Below, one piece after another: positions 41,999 to 51,373 of a stretch of DNA of 64,000 nucleotides. The stretch spans positions 62,001 to 126,000 of the forward strand of contig NZ_CANLYL010000007.1 in NCBI RefSeq assembly GCF_947495275.1. Direction: 5' to 3'. The stretch's first letter is position 1; every line of letters starts with the position of its first letter. This stretch comes from an uncultured Roseobacter sp. (GTDB lineage: Bacteria; Pseudomonadota; Alphaproteobacteria; Rhodobacterales; Rhodobacteraceae). A program made the translations under genes and the position numbers. The notes beneath the pieces are model-generated. The model searched no databases, was not told the DNA's origin, and was given only the letters and a program-made list of their open reading frames with translations.

Positions 41999-44155
41999 TC
42001 AGGCAGGTGTTTCGACGACCCCTTGTGACATATTGCGATAGCGGGAAATTTCCGCCACATCGCTTTCGGCTTCAAGTGTCAGCATCAGCGAATGCAGATG
42101 CGAGACATCTCTCAGTTCGACATAGATCAGAAGACGGTAAAAGTCTGGTTTCCGATCCACGAACTGTAGGTCAGAAATATTGGCCTTGGTCTCTCCTATC
42201 AAGGTGCAGATGCGCCCCAAGGTGCCTGAATCGTTGTTGAGCGTCACGTCAAGCGTGGCACCATAGACCGCGGGGTGGCTGCCTTCGTGCCATCTGAGGT
42301 CAAGCCATCGGTCCAGTTGGTCCTCATAGGCGCTGAGGCGGTCGCAGTCGATCGCGTGCACCACAACACCGCGGCCCTTGAAGGTGATCCCGACAATCCG
42401 CTCCCCCGGCAGCGGCTGACAGCAAAAGGCCCGGTCAAACGATTGCCCCTGCGACAGACCGATGACCGCACGCTGCGCGTCCACCTTTTCGCCGGCCTTT
42501 GGCGTCAGGTCGGGATAGACCGCCTGCACTACTTCGCGACCAGTGATCTCGGCACTGCCCAGACGGGAAAGGAGATCTTCGCGGTTTTCATACCGCAGAT
42601 GGCGTGCAGCGGTGGACAGCGCCTTGTCGGTGGCCTTGCGACCGACGTGCTCAAAGGCCGAGCGTGCCAGTTCACGCCCGAGCTTGACGAAGCGCGCCCG
42701 ATCCTCCTCGCGTAGCGCCCGCCGGATGGCGGCGCGCGCCTTGCCGGTTGTGGCAATGTCGAGCCAAGTCGCCTGCGGGCTCTGACCTTCGGCGGTGATG
42801 ATTTCCACGTTCTGGCCGTTTTTCAGCCGGGTCCAGAGCGGCACACGCATGTGATCCACCTTGGCGCCGACACAGGCGATGCCGATGCGCGTATGGATCG
42901 CAAAGGCGAAATCAATCGGTGTGGCCCCACGCGGCAGCTTCACCACTTCCCCTTTTGGCGTGAAGCAAAAGACCTGATCCGAGTACATCTCCAGCTTGAC
43001 GGCTTCGAGAAAGTCCTCGTGGTCCTCTTCCGCATCGAATTGCTCGGAGAGCTGCGTGATCCATTTGGCCGGATCGACGGCAAAAGGGTTCTGGCTGCGC
43101 ACACCGTCACGGTAGGACCAATGCGCGGCCACGCCGGTTTCGGCCACATCATGCATCTGGCCGGTCCTGATCTGAACTTCGACGCGCTTGCCGTCCCGCC
43201 CCGACACGGTTGTATGAATGGAGCGATAGCCGTTTGACTTGGGCTGGCTGATGTAATCCTTGAACCGGCCCGGCACCGCGCGCCAGCGTTGGTGGATCGC
43301 CCCAAGCGCGCGGTAGCAATCCTCCTCTGTCGCGGTGAGAATGCGAAACCCGTAGATGTCGGACAGGCGCGAGAAAGTCTGCTCCTTCTCCTGCATCTTG
43401 CGCCAGATCGAATAGGGTTTCTTGGCGCGGCCAAAGACATCCGCCTCGACGCCTGCCTTGTCCAGTTCCAGCCGCATGTCACCGGTGATCCGCTGGATCA
43501 CGTCGCCGGTTTCACGTTGCAGATTGATGTAGCGGCGGATGATCGACGCCCGGCCTTCGGGATTCAGCACGCGGAAAGCGAGATCTTCAAGCTCCTCGCG
43601 CATCCACTGCATCCCCATCCGGCCGGCAAGCGGCGCGAATATATCCATTGTCTCGCGCGCCTTTTGCGCCTGCTTGTCGATATGCATCGCCTTGATGGTC
43701 CGCATATTGTGCAAACGGTCCGACAGCTTGACCAGAATAACGCGCAAATCCTTCGACATCGCCATGAAGAGCTTGCGAAAATTCTCCGCCTGCTTGGTCT
43801 CCGTCGAATTCAGCTGGAGGTTTGTCAGCTTGGTGACCCCATCCACCAGCATGGCCACTTCGTTGCCAAAGCGGTCCGCCACTTCCGCGTAGGATGCCTT
43901 GGTGTCTTCAATGGTGTCATGCAGCAGCGCAGTGATGATGGTGGCATCGTCGAGCTGCTGCTCGGTGAGAATGGCCGCCACGGCAACAGGATGGTTGAAA
44001 TAGGGCTCGCCCGAATGGCGCTTTTGCCCTTCGTGCATGTCGCGGCCATAATCGTAGGCCGCGCGGATCAACGCTTCATTCGTCTTAGGGTTGTATTTGG
44101 TAACGAGGCTAACCAGATCGTCGGCGGTAATGTCCATCTGGTCTGCTGTCGTCAT
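41999..44155 (-). CDS. rel: Bifunctional (p)ppGpp synthetase/hydrolase, RelA/SpoT family
   Basis: This 718-residue protein makes and degrades (p)ppGpp. The hydrolase domain is intact (HPVAVAAILTEQQLD, ALLHDTIEDT). The synthetase has YGFRILTATEEDCYRALGAI and KSNGYRSIHTTVSGRDG. The TGS domain (FCFTPKGEVVKLPRGATPID) and the C-terminal ACT domain follow. As the only such gene visible here, it would be the single Rel typical of alphaproteobacteria. It lies 33 bases after rpoZ, the usual pairing. Confidence 0.97.
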   Translation of the reverse strand: MTTADQMDITADDLVSLVTKYNPKTNEALIRAAYDYGRDMHEGQKRHSGEPYFNHPVAVAAILTEQQLDDATIITALLHDTIEDTKASYAEVADRFGNEVAMLVDGVTKLTNLQLNSTETKQAENFRKLFMAMSKDLRVILVKLSDRLHNMRTIKAMHIDKQAQKARETMDIFAPLAGRMGMQWMREELEDLAFRVLNPEGRASIIRRYINLQRETGDVIQRITGDMRLELDKAGVEADVFGRAKKPYSIWRKMQEKEQTFSRLSDIYGFRILTATEEDCYRALGAIHQRWRAVPGRFKDYISQPKSNGYRSIHTTVSGRDGKRVEVQIRTGQMHDVAETGVAAHWSYRDGVRSQNPFAVDPAKWITQLSEQFDAEEDHEDFLEAVKLEMYSDQVFCFTPKGEVVKLPRGATPIDFAFAIHTRIGIACVGAKVDHMRVPLWTRLKNGQNVEIITAEGQSPQATWLDIATTGKARAAIRRALREEDRARFVKLGRELARSAFEHVGRKATDKALSTAARHLRYENREDLLSRLGSAEITGREVVQAVYPDLTPKAGEKVDAQRAVIGLSQGQSFDRAFCCQPLPGERIVGITFKGRGVVVHAIDCDRLSAYEDQLDRWLDLRWHEGSHPAVYGATLDVTLNNDSGTLGRICTLIGETKANISDLQFVDRKPDFYRLLIYVELRDVSHLHSLMLTLEAESDVAEISRYRNMSQGVVETPA

Positions 44156-44188
44156 GTGTCAGCCCCTCGGGCCGGGGTTAAGCTGCGG

Positions 44189-44542
44189 TCAGCTTTGCCC
44201 TTGTGCTGCCATCAATTGCCGCAAGAGCATTTCTTCGGACATGCTGTCCTCTTCGGGCTTGTCCTGCTCGGCCCCCATCAGAAGCGCCATGGCGTCCTCT
44301 TCCGGCTCGTCCACCTCGATCTGATTCTGGTTGCTCTCGATCAGGCGCTCGCGCAGATCGTCGGCACTTTGCGCCTCGTCGGCGATTTCCCGCAGGGACA
44401 CGACCGGATTCTTGTCGTTGTCGCGATTTACCGTGATCGCCGCACCGGCAGAGATTTCGCGGGCACGATGTGCCGCAAGCATCACCAGTTCAAACCGGTT
44501 GGGAACTTTGTCGACGCAATCTTCAACGGTGACGCGGGCCAT
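44189..44542 (-). CDS. rpoZ: DNA-directed RNA polymerase subunit omega
   Basis: This 117-residue subunit helps assemble beta' and mediates ppGpp sensing in Proteobacteria. The start at 44542 gives [20 protein letters not shown], the family N-terminus, followed by AAHRAREIS. The acidic C-terminal tail ([14 protein letters not shown]) is typical of alphaproteobacteria. It sits next to rel. Confidence 0.96.
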   Translation of the reverse strand: MARVTVEDCVDKVPNRFELVMLAAHRAREISAGAAITVNRDNDKNPVVSLREIADEAQSADDLRERLIESNQNQIEVDEPEEDAMALLMGAEQDKPEEDSMSEEMLLRQLMAAQGQS

Positions 44543-44613
44543 GGAACACTCCATAAATCGAGGGTTTGTCAGAAGTGCGGTACTTAGGCCCCTTTTGAGA
44601 GATTTACAAGCGC

Positions 44614-45225
44614 CTATTCCAGCGCAACAACCTCTTGTTTCGCAGCGTCGGGAAGCGCTGCAAGCATCTCTTTGACACTCCGTCCGGTGGCCGGATGTAC
44701 CCACCCCGGCGCGACATCCGCCAGCGGCACCAGAACAAAGGCCCGCTCCTGAACCCGCGGATGCGGCAGGATCAGCAACTCGGGCGCACGCTCCATTTGT
44801 TGGTCGAGCGGCAAGTCACGCCAAATCCTGTGGGTGTCCGCATCCGGCAACACATGATTTCCCAGCGCAATGAGATCAAGGTCGAGCGTGCGGGGCGCCC
44901 ATCTGGTTTTGCGGGACCGACCCATCTCTGCCTCGATCTCATGCAATCTGCTGATCACATCTTCGGGAGGCAGATCGGTTTCAAGACAGACCACCGCATT
45001 CACAAAGTCCGGACCGTTTCCAGCCGGGAAAGCCGGTGTGCGGTAATACTTGCTCACACGCCGAATCACCCCTAAACTTTCAACCAGTGCTAGAACGCCC
45101 TTTCTGACAGTTTCCGTTGGGTCACCTAGCGGAGAGGAGGTGTTTGACCCAAGGGCAATCAAGGCAATTGACCGGATTTGTGGCAGCTTTTCGCCAGTTT
45201 TGTAGGTCTCAGTCCCTTGCGACAC
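44614..45225 (-). CDS. folK: 2-amino-4-hydroxy-6-hydroxymethyldihydropteridine diphosphokinase
   Basis: This 203-residue enzyme of folate synthesis transfers pyrophosphate from ATP to the pterin. Its motifs are [39 protein letters not shown] and the signature [19 protein letters not shown] with [17 protein letters not shown]. It starts a long minus-strand run and diverges from the NYN gene. Confidence 0.96.
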   Translation of the reverse strand: MSQGTETYKTGEKLPQIRSIALIALGSNTSSPLGDPTETVRKGVLALVESLGVIRRVSKYYRTPAFPAGNGPDFVNAVVCLETDLPPEDVISRLHEIEAEMGRSRKTRWAPRTLDLDLIALGNHVLPDADTHRIWRDLPLDQQMERAPELLILPHPRVQERAFVLVPLADVAPGWVHPATGRSVKEMLAALPDAAKQEVVALE

Positions 45226-45322
45226 TTGGAAATTTCCCTATTTTGCACCGGGTCAGCATGACGGTCATTTTATTCAAGTCACTCCTTGAACACCAGCAGC
45301 TGACGCATCGGAAGGACACTTT

Positions 45323-45877
45323 ATGTTTTATAAAGACGAACGGCTGGCGCTGTTCATTGACGGCTCGAATCTATATGCCGCTGCCAAGTCGCTCGGATTT
45401 GATATCGACTATAAGCTGCTGCGCCAGGAGTTCATGCGTCGAGGAAAGCTCCTGCGAGCCTTCTACTACACAGCGCTTTTGGAGAACGATGAATACTCTC
45501 CCATTCGCCCTCTGGTTGATTGGCTGAATTACAACGGCTTCACCATGGTGACCAAGCCTGCCAAGGAATATACCGACAGCATGGGCCGCCGGAAGGTCAA
45601 GGGAAACATGGATATCGAACTGGCGGTGGATGCGATGGAACTCGCGCCGCGGGTGGATCATATTGTTCTGTTTTCCGGCGACGGTGATTTTCGCCCGCTG
45701 GTCGAAAGCCTGCAACGATCCGGGGTCCGGGTCTCTGTGGTGTCCACCATCCGCAGTCAGCCCCCCATGATATCGGACGAGCTGCGCCGTCAGGCTGATA
45801 ACTTCATCGAGCTGGACGAGTTGAAGGACGTGATCGGGCGCCCACCGCGTGAATTCCCGGACGCGGCCAACGGTTAA
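45323..45877 (+). CDS. NYN domain protein (LabA/DUF88 family)
   Basis: This 184-residue protein is a stand-alone NYN (PIN-like) domain, a probable nuclease fold. Acidic residues of the active site are in LFIDGSNLYAAAKSLG (Asp13), KGNMDIELAVDAMELA and VLFSGDGDFRPLVESLQRSG. Members of this family are thought to act on RNA. It is divergent from folK and lies 79 bases before ispH in the same direction. Confidence 0.92.
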   Translation: MFYKDERLALFIDGSNLYAAAKSLGFDIDYKLLRQEFMRRGKLLRAFYYTALLENDEYSPIRPLVDWLNYNGFTMVTKPAKEYTDSMGRRKVKGNMDIELAVDAMELAPRVDHIVLFSGDGDFRPLVESLQRSGVRVSVVSTIRSQPPMISDELRRQADNFIELDELKDVIGRPPREFPDAANG

Positions 45878-45956
45878 CACGGCGCGTCCAGAGGTCGCTC
45901 TGGACGCTGCTTGCGCAAAGCCTTACCTCTGGTGAGAGAACTCCGGAGCTAAGACC

Positions 45957-46907
45957 ATGACCAAACCGCCCCTGACCCTGTTGCTGGCAGCGCCGCGCGG
46001 CTTTTGCGCGGGCGTGGATCGCGCGATCAAGATCGTTGAGATGGCGCTGGAAAAATGGGGGCCACCGATATACGTGCGCCACGAGATCGTTCACAACAAA
46101 TTCGTGGTGGACGGGCTGCGCGCAAAAGGTGCGGTCTTTGTTGAGGAACTTTCCGATTGTCCCGATGATCGTCCGGTCATCTTTTCCGCCCATGGGGTAC
46201 CCAAGGCCGTGCCCGCCGCCGCCGCCAAGCGCGAAATGGTCTATGTTGACGCCACCTGCCCGCTTGTCAGCAAGGTTCACATCGAAGCACAACGTCACGC
46301 CGACAATGGTCTGCAAATGATCATGATCGGCCACGCAGGTCACCCTGAAACCGTCGGCACCATGGGCCAGTTGCCCTCCGGAGAGGTTCTGCTGGTCGAA
46401 ACCCCGCAGGATGTCCCCGGCCTTGAGGTGCGCGATCCAGAACGGCTGGCCTATGTCACGCAGACCACGCTCAGCGTGGACGATACCGCAGATGTGGTCG
46501 CGGCTCTGAAAGCCCGTTTTCCCGCTATCGTCGGGCCGCACAAGGAAGACATCTGCTATGCCACCACCAACCGTCAGGAGGCGGTCAAGGCGATGGCCCC
46601 CAGATGCGACGCGATGCTGGTCGTCGGCGCCCCCAATTCCAGCAATTCCAAACGGCTGGTCGAAGTGGGCGCGCGCGCGGGCTGCAATTACGCGCAGCTG
46701 GTGCAGCGGGCAACCGACATCGACTGGCGCGCGCTGGAAGGCATCCGCAGTATCGGGATCACCGCCGGGGCCTCAGCACCCGAAGTGCTGATCAACGAGG
46801 TCATCGACGCCTTCGTCCAGCGGTATGACGTGACCCGCGAACTCGTGGAGACCGCCGTGGAGAACGTTGAATTCAAGGTCCCCCGCGTTCTGAGAGAGCC
46901 CGCGTGA
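45957..46907 (+). CDS. ispH: 4-hydroxy-3-methylbut-2-enyl diphosphate reductase
   Basis: This 316-residue [4Fe-4S] enzyme makes IPP and DMAPP in the last step of the MEP pathway. The cluster ligands are Cys17 ([12 protein letters not shown]), Cys101 ([12 protein letters not shown]) and Cys200 ([14 protein letters not shown]). His46, His79 and the GHAGHPE segment are also present, and [11 protein letters not shown] binds substrate phosphate. Its stop overlaps the GTG start of the next gene. Confidence 0.98.
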   Translation: MTKPPLTLLLAAPRGFCAGVDRAIKIVEMALEKWGPPIYVRHEIVHNKFVVDGLRAKGAVFVEELSDCPDDRPVIFSAHGVPKAVPAAAAKREMVYVDATCPLVSKVHIEAQRHADNGLQMIMIGHAGHPETVGTMGQLPSGEVLLVETPQDVPGLEVRDPERLAYVTQTTLSVDDTADVVAALKARFPAIVGPHKEDICYATTNRQEAVKAMAPRCDAMLVVGAPNSSNSKRLVEVGARAGCNYAQLVQRATDIDWRALEGIRSIGITAGASAPEVLINEVIDAFVQRYDVTRELVETAVENVEFKVPRVLREPA

Positions 46908-47518
46908 TCTCCTTTCAGTTCCTGCTCACCGCCTTCGTCGTGGTTCTGGCCCCCGGCACCGGGGTCATCTACACAATTGCCTTGGGATTGGGTCAGGGTA
47001 GGCTTGCCGCTTTCTGGGCATCCCTGGGCTGCACCATCGGGATCCTACCGCATCTCGCCGCCGCGACCCTGGGCTTGGCCGCCGTGCTGCACACAAGTGC
47101 TGTGCTGTTCACAATCGTCAAATTCGCGGGTGTGGCTTATCTGCTCTATCTTGCCTGGCAATCTCTGCGCGCGCATGGCGCGCTGTCGATTGGCGCGCAA
47201 AAATCAACTGAACCGGGATGGATCATTGCCCGGCGCGCCACGCTGATCAATCTTCTGAACCCCAAACTCTCGATCTTCTTTCTGGCCTTGCTCCCTCCGT
47301 TCCTGTCCGGCCAAGCGGACACGGCGACTTTGGAAATGGTGGTGCTGGGCGCGGTCTTCATGATCATGACCTTCGGGGTTTTCCTGTTCTACGGCGTTTT
47401 CGCGGCAATGACGCGCCGATGGCTGCTGGGATCAGAGCGCGTGATGCGGTGGCTGAACCGAAGCTTTGCGGGCATCTTTGTAGCCCTTGCTGGCCGTCTG
47501 GCGCTGGAAAAAGCATGA
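46904..47518 (+). CDS. LysE family translocator
   Basis: This 204-residue membrane protein has about six hydrophobic spans and the LysE/RhtB signature near the N-terminus ([19 protein letters not shown]) and middle ([19 protein letters not shown]). The family exports amino acids or derivatives; the substrate here is unknown. A GTG start overlaps the ispH stop by four bases and the stop overlaps the DUF3429 start. Confidence 0.92.
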   Translation: MISFQFLLTAFVVVLAPGTGVIYTIALGLGQGRLAAFWASLGCTIGILPHLAAATLGLAAVLHTSAVLFTIVKFAGVAYLLYLAWQSLRAHGALSIGAQKSTEPGWIIARRATLINLLNPKLSIFFLALLPPFLSGQADTATLEMVVLGAVFMIMTFGVFLFYGVFAAMTRRWLLGSERVMRWLNRSFAGIFVALAGRLALEKA

Positions 47519-47967
47519 GCCGCATCCCGGCGGCCCCGCTTGCCCTTGGCCTTGCGGGCGTCATCCCGTTCGTCTGGGGGGCCGTGACCCTGCTGTGGCC
47601 CGCGCTGGCCGATTGGGGGGCCAGCACCTTCGGCTCGCGTTTTGTGGGCCCCTACATCCAGCTTTTTTATGGCACGGTGATCCTGTCTTTTATGTCAGGC
47701 GTGCTTTGGGGATTTGCCACCCGGGCCAGCGGCACAAGGGCCGCGACCTGCTACACCCTGTCGGTGATCCCCGCTCTCTGGACTTTTTTCATGGTCGGCG
47801 GCGGACCGGTATCCTCCGCGACAAACCTGTTTTTCGGGTTTGCCGGCGTGCTCTTGCTCGACATCGCTTTCTGGCAATGGGGGCTCACGCCGCGCTGGTG
47901 GCTGTCCTTACGGGTCTTGCTGAGCGGCATCGTGTTGATCTGTCTGGGTGTCGGGATATTTCTATGA
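47515..47967 (+). CDS. DUF3429 domain-containing membrane protein
   Basis: This 150-residue protein has about five hydrophobic segments and matches by recall the DUF3429 family (LGLAGVIPFVWGAVTLL, GPYIQLFYGTVILSFMSGVL, DIAFWQWGLTPRWWLSLRVL). Function unknown. It overlaps the neighbouring LysE-type gene and methyltransferase gene by four bases each (ATGA). Confidence 0.88.
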   Translation: MSRIPAAPLALGLAGVIPFVWGAVTLLWPALADWGASTFGSRFVGPYIQLFYGTVILSFMSGVLWGFATRASGTRAATCYTLSVIPALWTFFMVGGGPVSSATNLFFGFAGVLLLDIAFWQWGLTPRWWLSLRVLLSGIVLICLGVGIFL

Positions 47968-48557
47968 GCGATGACGAGACCCTTAAAGTCTATGGTGAAA
48001 AAGCCCGCGAATACGTGGAACTGACCGAAGGGTTCAATGAGACCGATCCGCGGCTGGAGGCCTTTATCAGCGATGTGCCAAAAGGCGGGCATGTGCTTGA
48101 TCTGGGATGTGGGCCCGGCACCTCTTCGGCCGCGATGGCCGAACGCGGGTTGACGGTGACCGCTGTGGACCCGGTGCCCGAAATGATCGCCCTTGCGCAA
48201 CGCCATCCGGGCGTGGAGGCTCGGCTTGCTGGGTTTGACGATATCTCCGGCACCGATGTCTACGATGGCATCTGGGCCAATTTCTCTTTGCTGCACGCCA
48301 GCCGTGAAGACATGCCGCGCCATCTTGCCGCGCTGGCGCGGGCCCTCAAACCCGGAGGGCGCTTTCACATCGGCATGAAGACCGGAACCGGCAGCAAACG
48401 CGACCCGATCGGGCGGTACTACACCTATTACACCGACGCCGAACTGACCGGTCTGCTGGAAGAGGCGGGCCTGACGGTCACGGCGCGCGAAACCGGCAGT
48501 GCGAAAGGGCTTGACGGGGTCGAGGCCGCCTATATATGCCTCGCCGCTCATGGCTGA
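47964..48557 (+). CDS. Class I SAM-dependent methyltransferase
   Basis: This 197-residue protein has the SAM-binding motif [21 protein letters not shown] near residue 45, followed by an acidic residue in [33 protein letters not shown] lies in the motif IV region. Such small methyltransferases modify small molecules or quinones; the substrate is not evident. The ATG overlaps the DUF3429 stop. The longer frame that begins in the upstream gene is not supported. Confidence 0.9.
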   Translation: MSDDETLKVYGEKAREYVELTEGFNETDPRLEAFISDVPKGGHVLDLGCGPGTSSAAMAERGLTVTAVDPVPEMIALAQRHPGVEARLAGFDDISGTDVYDGIWANFSLLHASREDMPRHLAALARALKPGGRFHIGMKTGTGSKRDPIGRYYTYYTDAELTGLLEEAGLTVTARETGSAKGLDGVEAAYICLAAHG

Positions 48558-49005
48558 ATTATTCGCATATACAGATGGGGCCTGTTCCGGCAATCCCGGG
48601 CCGGGCGGCTGGGGTGCGTTGATGCGGGCGATGGACGGAGAGACCGTCATCAAGGAGCGCGAATTGAAAGGCGGTGAGCCGGAGACGACCAACAACCGCA
48701 TGGAACTGCTCGCCGCGATCAACGCCCTTGAATCTCTGAGCCGCAGCAGCACGATCACCATCGTGACGGATAGCAATTACGTCAAAAACGGGATCACCAG
48801 CTGGATTTTTGGCTGGAAGAAAAACGGCTGGAAAAACGCAGCCAAGAAACCGGTGGCCAACGCCGAACTGTGGCAACGGCTGGACGCGGCTAATGCAAAA
48901 CATGATGTGACCTGGAAATGGGTCAAAGGTCACGCGGGCCATCCGGAAAACGAACGCGCGGATGCGCTTGCCCGTGCCGGCATGGCGCCGTTCAAACCCA
49001 AATGA
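48550..49005 (+). CDS. rnhA: Ribonuclease HI
   Basis: This 151-residue enzyme degrades the RNA strand of RNA-DNA hybrids. Asp9 ([17 protein letters not shown]), Glu52 ([12 protein letters not shown]) and Asp74 ([12 protein letters not shown]) are the metal-binding residues, with [15 protein letters not shown] at the C-terminus. The start at 48550 lies inside the last codons of the methyltransferase gene, giving an eight-base overlap. Confidence 0.97.
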   Translation: MAELFAYTDGACSGNPGPGGWGALMRAMDGETVIKERELKGGEPETTNNRMELLAAINALESLSRSSTITIVTDSNYVKNGITSWIFGWKKNGWKNAAKKPVANAELWQRLDAANAKHDVTWKWVKGHAGHPENERADALARAGMAPFKPK

Positions 49006-49625
49006 CCCTGATTGCCTTTCTCGATTACGCCTCCGTTGTCATCTTTGCGCTGACCGGTGCTCTGGTGGCCAGCCGCCAGCAGCTTGATATCGTGGGCTTT
49101 GCTTTTGTGGCCTGCCTGACGGCGGTGGGCGGCGGCACCCTGCGCGATGTGCTGCTGGACCGGAACCCGATTTTCTGGATCGCGCAACCCGCCTACATCG
49201 GGCTTGCCTGCGCCGCTGCGCTGGTCGTCTTCTTCACCGCCCACCGGTTCGAGAGCCGGTTGAAAACGCTGATCTGGCTGGACAGTTTCGCGCTGGCAGT
49301 GGCGGTACCGGCAGGCACCGGCGTGGCCCTTTCGATGGGTCAGCCTGCGCTGGTTGTCGTCTTGATGGGCACCATCACCGGCTGCATGGGAGGATTGCTG
49401 CGCGACGTGGTTCTGGACGATCTGCCGGTTGTGCTGAAACAGGGCGAGCTTTATGTGACGGCGGCATTTGCCGGTGCAACGGTCGCAGCCCTGACCCGGC
49501 CCTATTTCGCCGACGCGCTGTTCCCGTTGGCCCTCTGCGCCTTCGTCACATGGGCGCTGCGTGCAGGCTCACTGGCCTTTGGCTGGCAACTGCCGGTCTA
49601 CAAAAGCAGACCGCCGAGGATATGA
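49002..49625 (+). CDS. UPF0126/TRIC family membrane protein
   Basis: This 207-residue protein has two repeats of three membrane spans, each carrying a glycine-rich motif ([16 protein letters not shown] and [16 protein letters not shown]). This is the structure of the prokaryotic trimeric intracellular cation channel family. Related members are linked with glycine or cation movement. The ATG overlaps the rnhA stop as ATGA. It ends the chain of overlapping genes that begins at ispH. Confidence 0.9.
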   Translation: MTLIAFLDYASVVIFALTGALVASRQQLDIVGFAFVACLTAVGGGTLRDVLLDRNPIFWIAQPAYIGLACAAALVVFFTAHRFESRLKTLIWLDSFALAVAVPAGTGVALSMGQPALVVVLMGTITGCMGGLLRDVVLDDLPVVLKQGELYVTAAFAGATVAALTRPYFADALFPLALCAFVTWALRAGSLAFGWQLPVYKSRPPRI

Positions 49626-49750
49626 AGGGACGCGAACCGAGCTTCGCTGCAGTTGCGCCAGTTTCGGCTTTTGAGATTTAACGAACGCCCTTTTGTTCAA
49701 TCGAGTTGTGTGTAGGCTTACCGCCATGCAGTGGCCGCGTTGCAATGACT

Positions 49751-49840
49751 AAAGCGTTTCACCTTACCTTGATCGCTTTTCGCGTGTCACCGAAGCGAGA
49801 GGCCGCGAACAAGCGATCCAACGTTAAGTCGAAACGCTAT
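49751..49840. repeat. Long palindromic intergenic element (REP/MITE-like)
   Basis: Nested inverted repeats lie between the UPF0126 and VOC genes. AGCGTTTC at 49753-49760 pairs with GAAACGCT at 49831-49838. GATCGCTT at 49771-49778 pairs with AAGCGATC at 49811-49818, and TTCGCG at 49779-49784 pairs with CGCGAA at 49804-49809. CTTA at 49763-49766 pairs roughly with TAAG at 49825-49828. Together they could fold into one long imperfect hairpin of about 86 bases. The size and symmetry fit a dispersed palindromic repeat. No second copy was found in this window. Confidence 0.7.
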
Positions 49841-49863
49841 AAATTCCGGAGGGAGCACACGCC

Positions 49864-50280
49864 ATGATTGCTTATGTCACCGTTGGGGCAGATGACATCG
49901 CGCGCGCGGAGCGATTTTACTCTGCGTTCCTGACAGCCCTTGGTTACAGACTGGAGGAGTATCATGGGGACTTGAGCTACATACCGCCCGTACAACCGGG
50001 TCAATCTCAGGTTTCGCCAGATTTCTATGTCAAATCACCCTTCAATGGCGGCCCGGCGACGGCTGGCAACGGAGCTATGGTCGCATTTGAGGCGCGCAGC
50101 CAAAGCCAGGTACGTGATCTACACGCCGCAGCCCTCGCTGCCGGAGGTTCTGACGAAGGTCAGCCCGGCTTTCGCGCCTCCTATGGATCTCACTTCTACG
50201 TTGGCTACCTTCGCGACCCTCACGGCAACAAGATCGCGTTGTTCTGCAGCAATCCGGACGAACCTGGACGCGACGGATAA
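49864..50280 (+). CDS. VOC (glyoxalase/bleomycin-resistance) family protein
   Basis: This 138-residue protein has the beta-alpha-beta-beta-beta metal-binding fold of the VOC superfamily (MIAYVTVGADDIARAERFYS, GNGAMVAFEARSQSQVRDLH, FYVGYLRDPHGNKIALFC). The reaction cannot be predicted. A GGAGGGAG ribosome-binding site lies upstream. It is isolated between the palindromic repeat and the convergent solute-binding protein gene. Confidence 0.9.
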   Translation: MIAYVTVGADDIARAERFYSAFLTALGYRLEEYHGDLSYIPPVQPGQSQVSPDFYVKSPFNGGPATAGNGAMVAFEARSQSQVRDLHAAALAAGGSDEGQPGFRASYGSHFYVGYLRDPHGNKIALFCSNPDEPGRDG

Positions 50281-50347
50281 AGTGTAACATTGCAGCCATC
50301 CGCCCTAGCCGCAGCGTCGGTGCAACCGGGTTCTTTCCCGATCTCCG

Positions 50348-51373
50348 CTATTCCTGCTCGATCGAACTGGTCCAGCTGCGCAGGAATGTCTCTCTGCGCA
50401 TGGTGTCGAGAAAGACCAACAGGCCGGGACCGAGCCGGATCGGACGGATGACACTTTCATCTTCTTTGGTACTTGGTGCGACGGGCGGCAACCCGGTTTC
50501 TTCTGCAAGCGCAGGGCGTGTGTTCATCCCGGCCAGAAAATCAATCATCAACCCGGCCTCTCCGGGCGCTTTTGCTGTCTTGGGGATGAGTGCCGAACGC
50601 AGCATGACGGAAACGAAATCATCCATTTCCACCACCAGCAGCCCCGGCGTGTCAGCGAGCCTTGAACGCGCGTAGCTGCCCAGAACATTGTAGGCCAGCA
50701 CAAGTTCACCCCGTGCCACATCCGTGATCATGTCACCCGAACAGCAATAAAGCCGGGTGTTCAGACGTCCCATCACTTCGGTCAGGCGCCAGAAGCTTTC
50801 CGTGTTGCGGGAATCCTGTGTGGCGAAGAGATATCCCAGCCCTGACACACGCACATCATAGGTGCCGATACGCCCGTCGAAGACATCTGCATGATCGCGC
50901 AGCAGCGCAATCAGGTCTTCGCGATTTTTCGGCGGGGCCAGACCCGTGAAAGCCTGCGCGTTCAGGACCAGAACCGCCGGTTCCTGCGTGAAGGCGAATA
51001 TCTGATCACGCCATTTGGCCCAGCCCGGCAGCAAGCCCGTGGCATCAGACACATAGGTCTGCGCAAGACCGTCATTGGCCAGCTTGGTCTGCAAATCCAT
51101 GGCGGAAGAAATCGCCAGATCATATTGCGCGCCCTCCTCATAAAGCGCGGTCATCACCTGCGCGGAACTGGCCACGTCGTAGGTGATCGCAATGGCCGGG
51201 TTCTGATCCTGAAAGGCTTCGATGATCGGCTCGAACACATCCGCGTCCGCCGTGGAGAGAATGCGCAGCGTCACAGAGCCATTGGCCGGATACTGGCGGC
51301 TTTCCTCAATCTCGAAGGCCCCGGCCAGGGGTGCGCAAAAGCTCAGTAGGACGGCAAGACAAGCGAGACGCAT
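50348..51373 (-). CDS. Extracellular solute-binding protein associated with the TctDE-type kinase
   Basis: This 341-residue protein has a Sec signal peptide (residues 1-19) and a type II periplasmic binding fold similar to iron and polyamine binding proteins (SVTLRILSTADADVFEPIIE, QYDLAISSAMDLQTKLANDG). No ABC permease or ATPase is nearby. Its 5' end overlaps the sensor kinase 3' end by 31 bases, so it is likely produced with the kinase and may act as its periplasmic sensing partner. Confidence 0.85.
   Translation of the reverse strand: MRLACLAVLLSFCAPLAGAFEIEESRQYPANGSVTLRILSTADADVFEPIIEAFQDQNPAIAITYDVASSAQVMTALYEEGAQYDLAISSAMDLQTKLANDGLAQTYVSDATGLLPGWAKWRDQIFAFTQEPAVLVLNAQAFTGLAPPKNREDLIALLRDHADVFDGRIGTYDVRVSGLGYLFATQDSRNTESFWRLTEVMGRLNTRLYCCSGDMITDVARGELVLAYNVLGSYARSRLADTPGLLVVEMDDFVSVMLRSALIPKTAKAPGEAGLMIDFLAGMNTRPALAEETGLPPVAPSTKEDESVIRPIRLGPGLLVFLDTMRRETFLRSWTSSIEQE

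Noticed and set aside
47487-48557. A long fused frame that seems to join part of DUF3429 in another frame to the methyltransferase.
   Set aside because: Only the part from 47964 has a SAM-binding domain, and the ATGA overlap with the DUF3429 stop marks the true start.
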